From: Methanocorpusculaceae archaeon UBA425
GTDB lineage: Archaea > Halobacteriota > Methanomicrobia > Methanomicrobiales > Methanocorpusculaceae
Assembly (NCBI GenBank): GCA_002506085.1
Contig: DAWV01000023.1
Coordinates: 615 to 23,183, forward strand
DNA: 22,569 bases
Direction: 5' to 3'
Positions 22,478 through 22,569 of the stretch are shown in pieces; the stretch's first letter is position 1, and the number at the start of each line of letters is the position of its first letter. Made by a program: the position numbers and the translations under genes. A model generated the notes under the pieces. It ran no database searches. It saw only the letters and a program-made list of their open reading frames with translations, and was not told the origin of the DNA.

Positions 22478-22569
22478 TTGATTAAAACGCAAATACCCCT
22501 GCCTGCGGGTTACACCGCAGAACTCCGCGAAACGCTCACCGAACCTCTATCGCCCGAAAACACCTCCAT
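22478..22569 (+). CDS. Possible start of a gene running off the right edge
   Basis: An open frame begins at TTG 22478, ten bases after GGAGTGA (22461-22467), and runs to the window end. Its translation starts (M)IKTQIPLPAGYTAELRETLTEPL. No family is recognised from 30 residues. Its support is the ribosome-site-like sequence, codon use like that of neighbouring genes, and its place opposite the iteron array. The true start may be another codon. Confidence 0.35.
   Translation, partial: MIKTQIPLPAGYTAELRETLTEPLSPENTS

Overview
The window looks like chromosomal DNA of a methanogenic archaeon, most likely of the order Methanomicrobiales and possibly Methanocorpusculum-like (inference). The main evidence is a gene matching Mmp10, the radical SAM enzyme that methylates an arginine of methyl-coenzyme M reductase. 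Supporting signs are a large S-layer type surface protein with a Methanomicrobiales-style repeat architecture, archaeal TATA elements (one placed for a leaderless mRNA) and oligo-T transcript ends. Most genes are moderately GC-rich; the noncoding blocks and one gene at 9458-11116 are clearly more AT-rich.

Layout. 1-301: two copies of a dispersed noncoding repeat. 302-1480 (+): sugar-phosphate nucleotidyltransferase. 1586-2515 (-): TPR protein, divergent from 2626-4290 (+), a coiled-coil RmuC-like protein with a 35-residue tandem repeat. 7402-4302 (-): a compact run of mmp10, an RNase III-fold protein with an altered active site, a parvulin prolyl isomerase and a HEAT-repeat protein. 8251-7535 (-): SAM-dependent methyltransferase. 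8252-9457: gene-poor stretch with a long two-part hairpin, repeat modules and a degenerate tRNA-Val(GAC). 9458-11116 (+): AlbA_2/Schlafen-type ATP-binding protein, low GC. 11117-11969: second repeat-rich stretch. 12425-11970 (-): yeast-type cytosine deaminase, divergent from 12654-14414 (+), a bacterial-type threonyl-tRNA synthetase without TGS domain. 16841-14536 (-): hybrid cluster protein plus ferredoxin-like partner. 21346-17127 (-): two-gene surface-protein operon. 21688-21954: MITE-like element with terminal inverted repeats around a three-way-junction fold. 22358-21966 (-): ribbon-helix-helix/zinc-ribbon protein with a three-unit 9-bp iteron array upstream, and the start of a possible gene at the right edge.

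How the genes fit together. The mmp10 operon joins MCR maturation to a possible RNA-processing protein and two protein-folding or scaffold proteins. The hcp/ferredoxin pair is a redox and nitrosative-stress module. The two surface genes probably build or anchor the cell envelope, and the nucleotidyltransferase may supply activated sugars for surface glycans. The stretch 8250-11970, with a tRNA remnant, a low-GC ATP-binding gene and the same repeat modules on both sides, is the best candidate for an acquired island.
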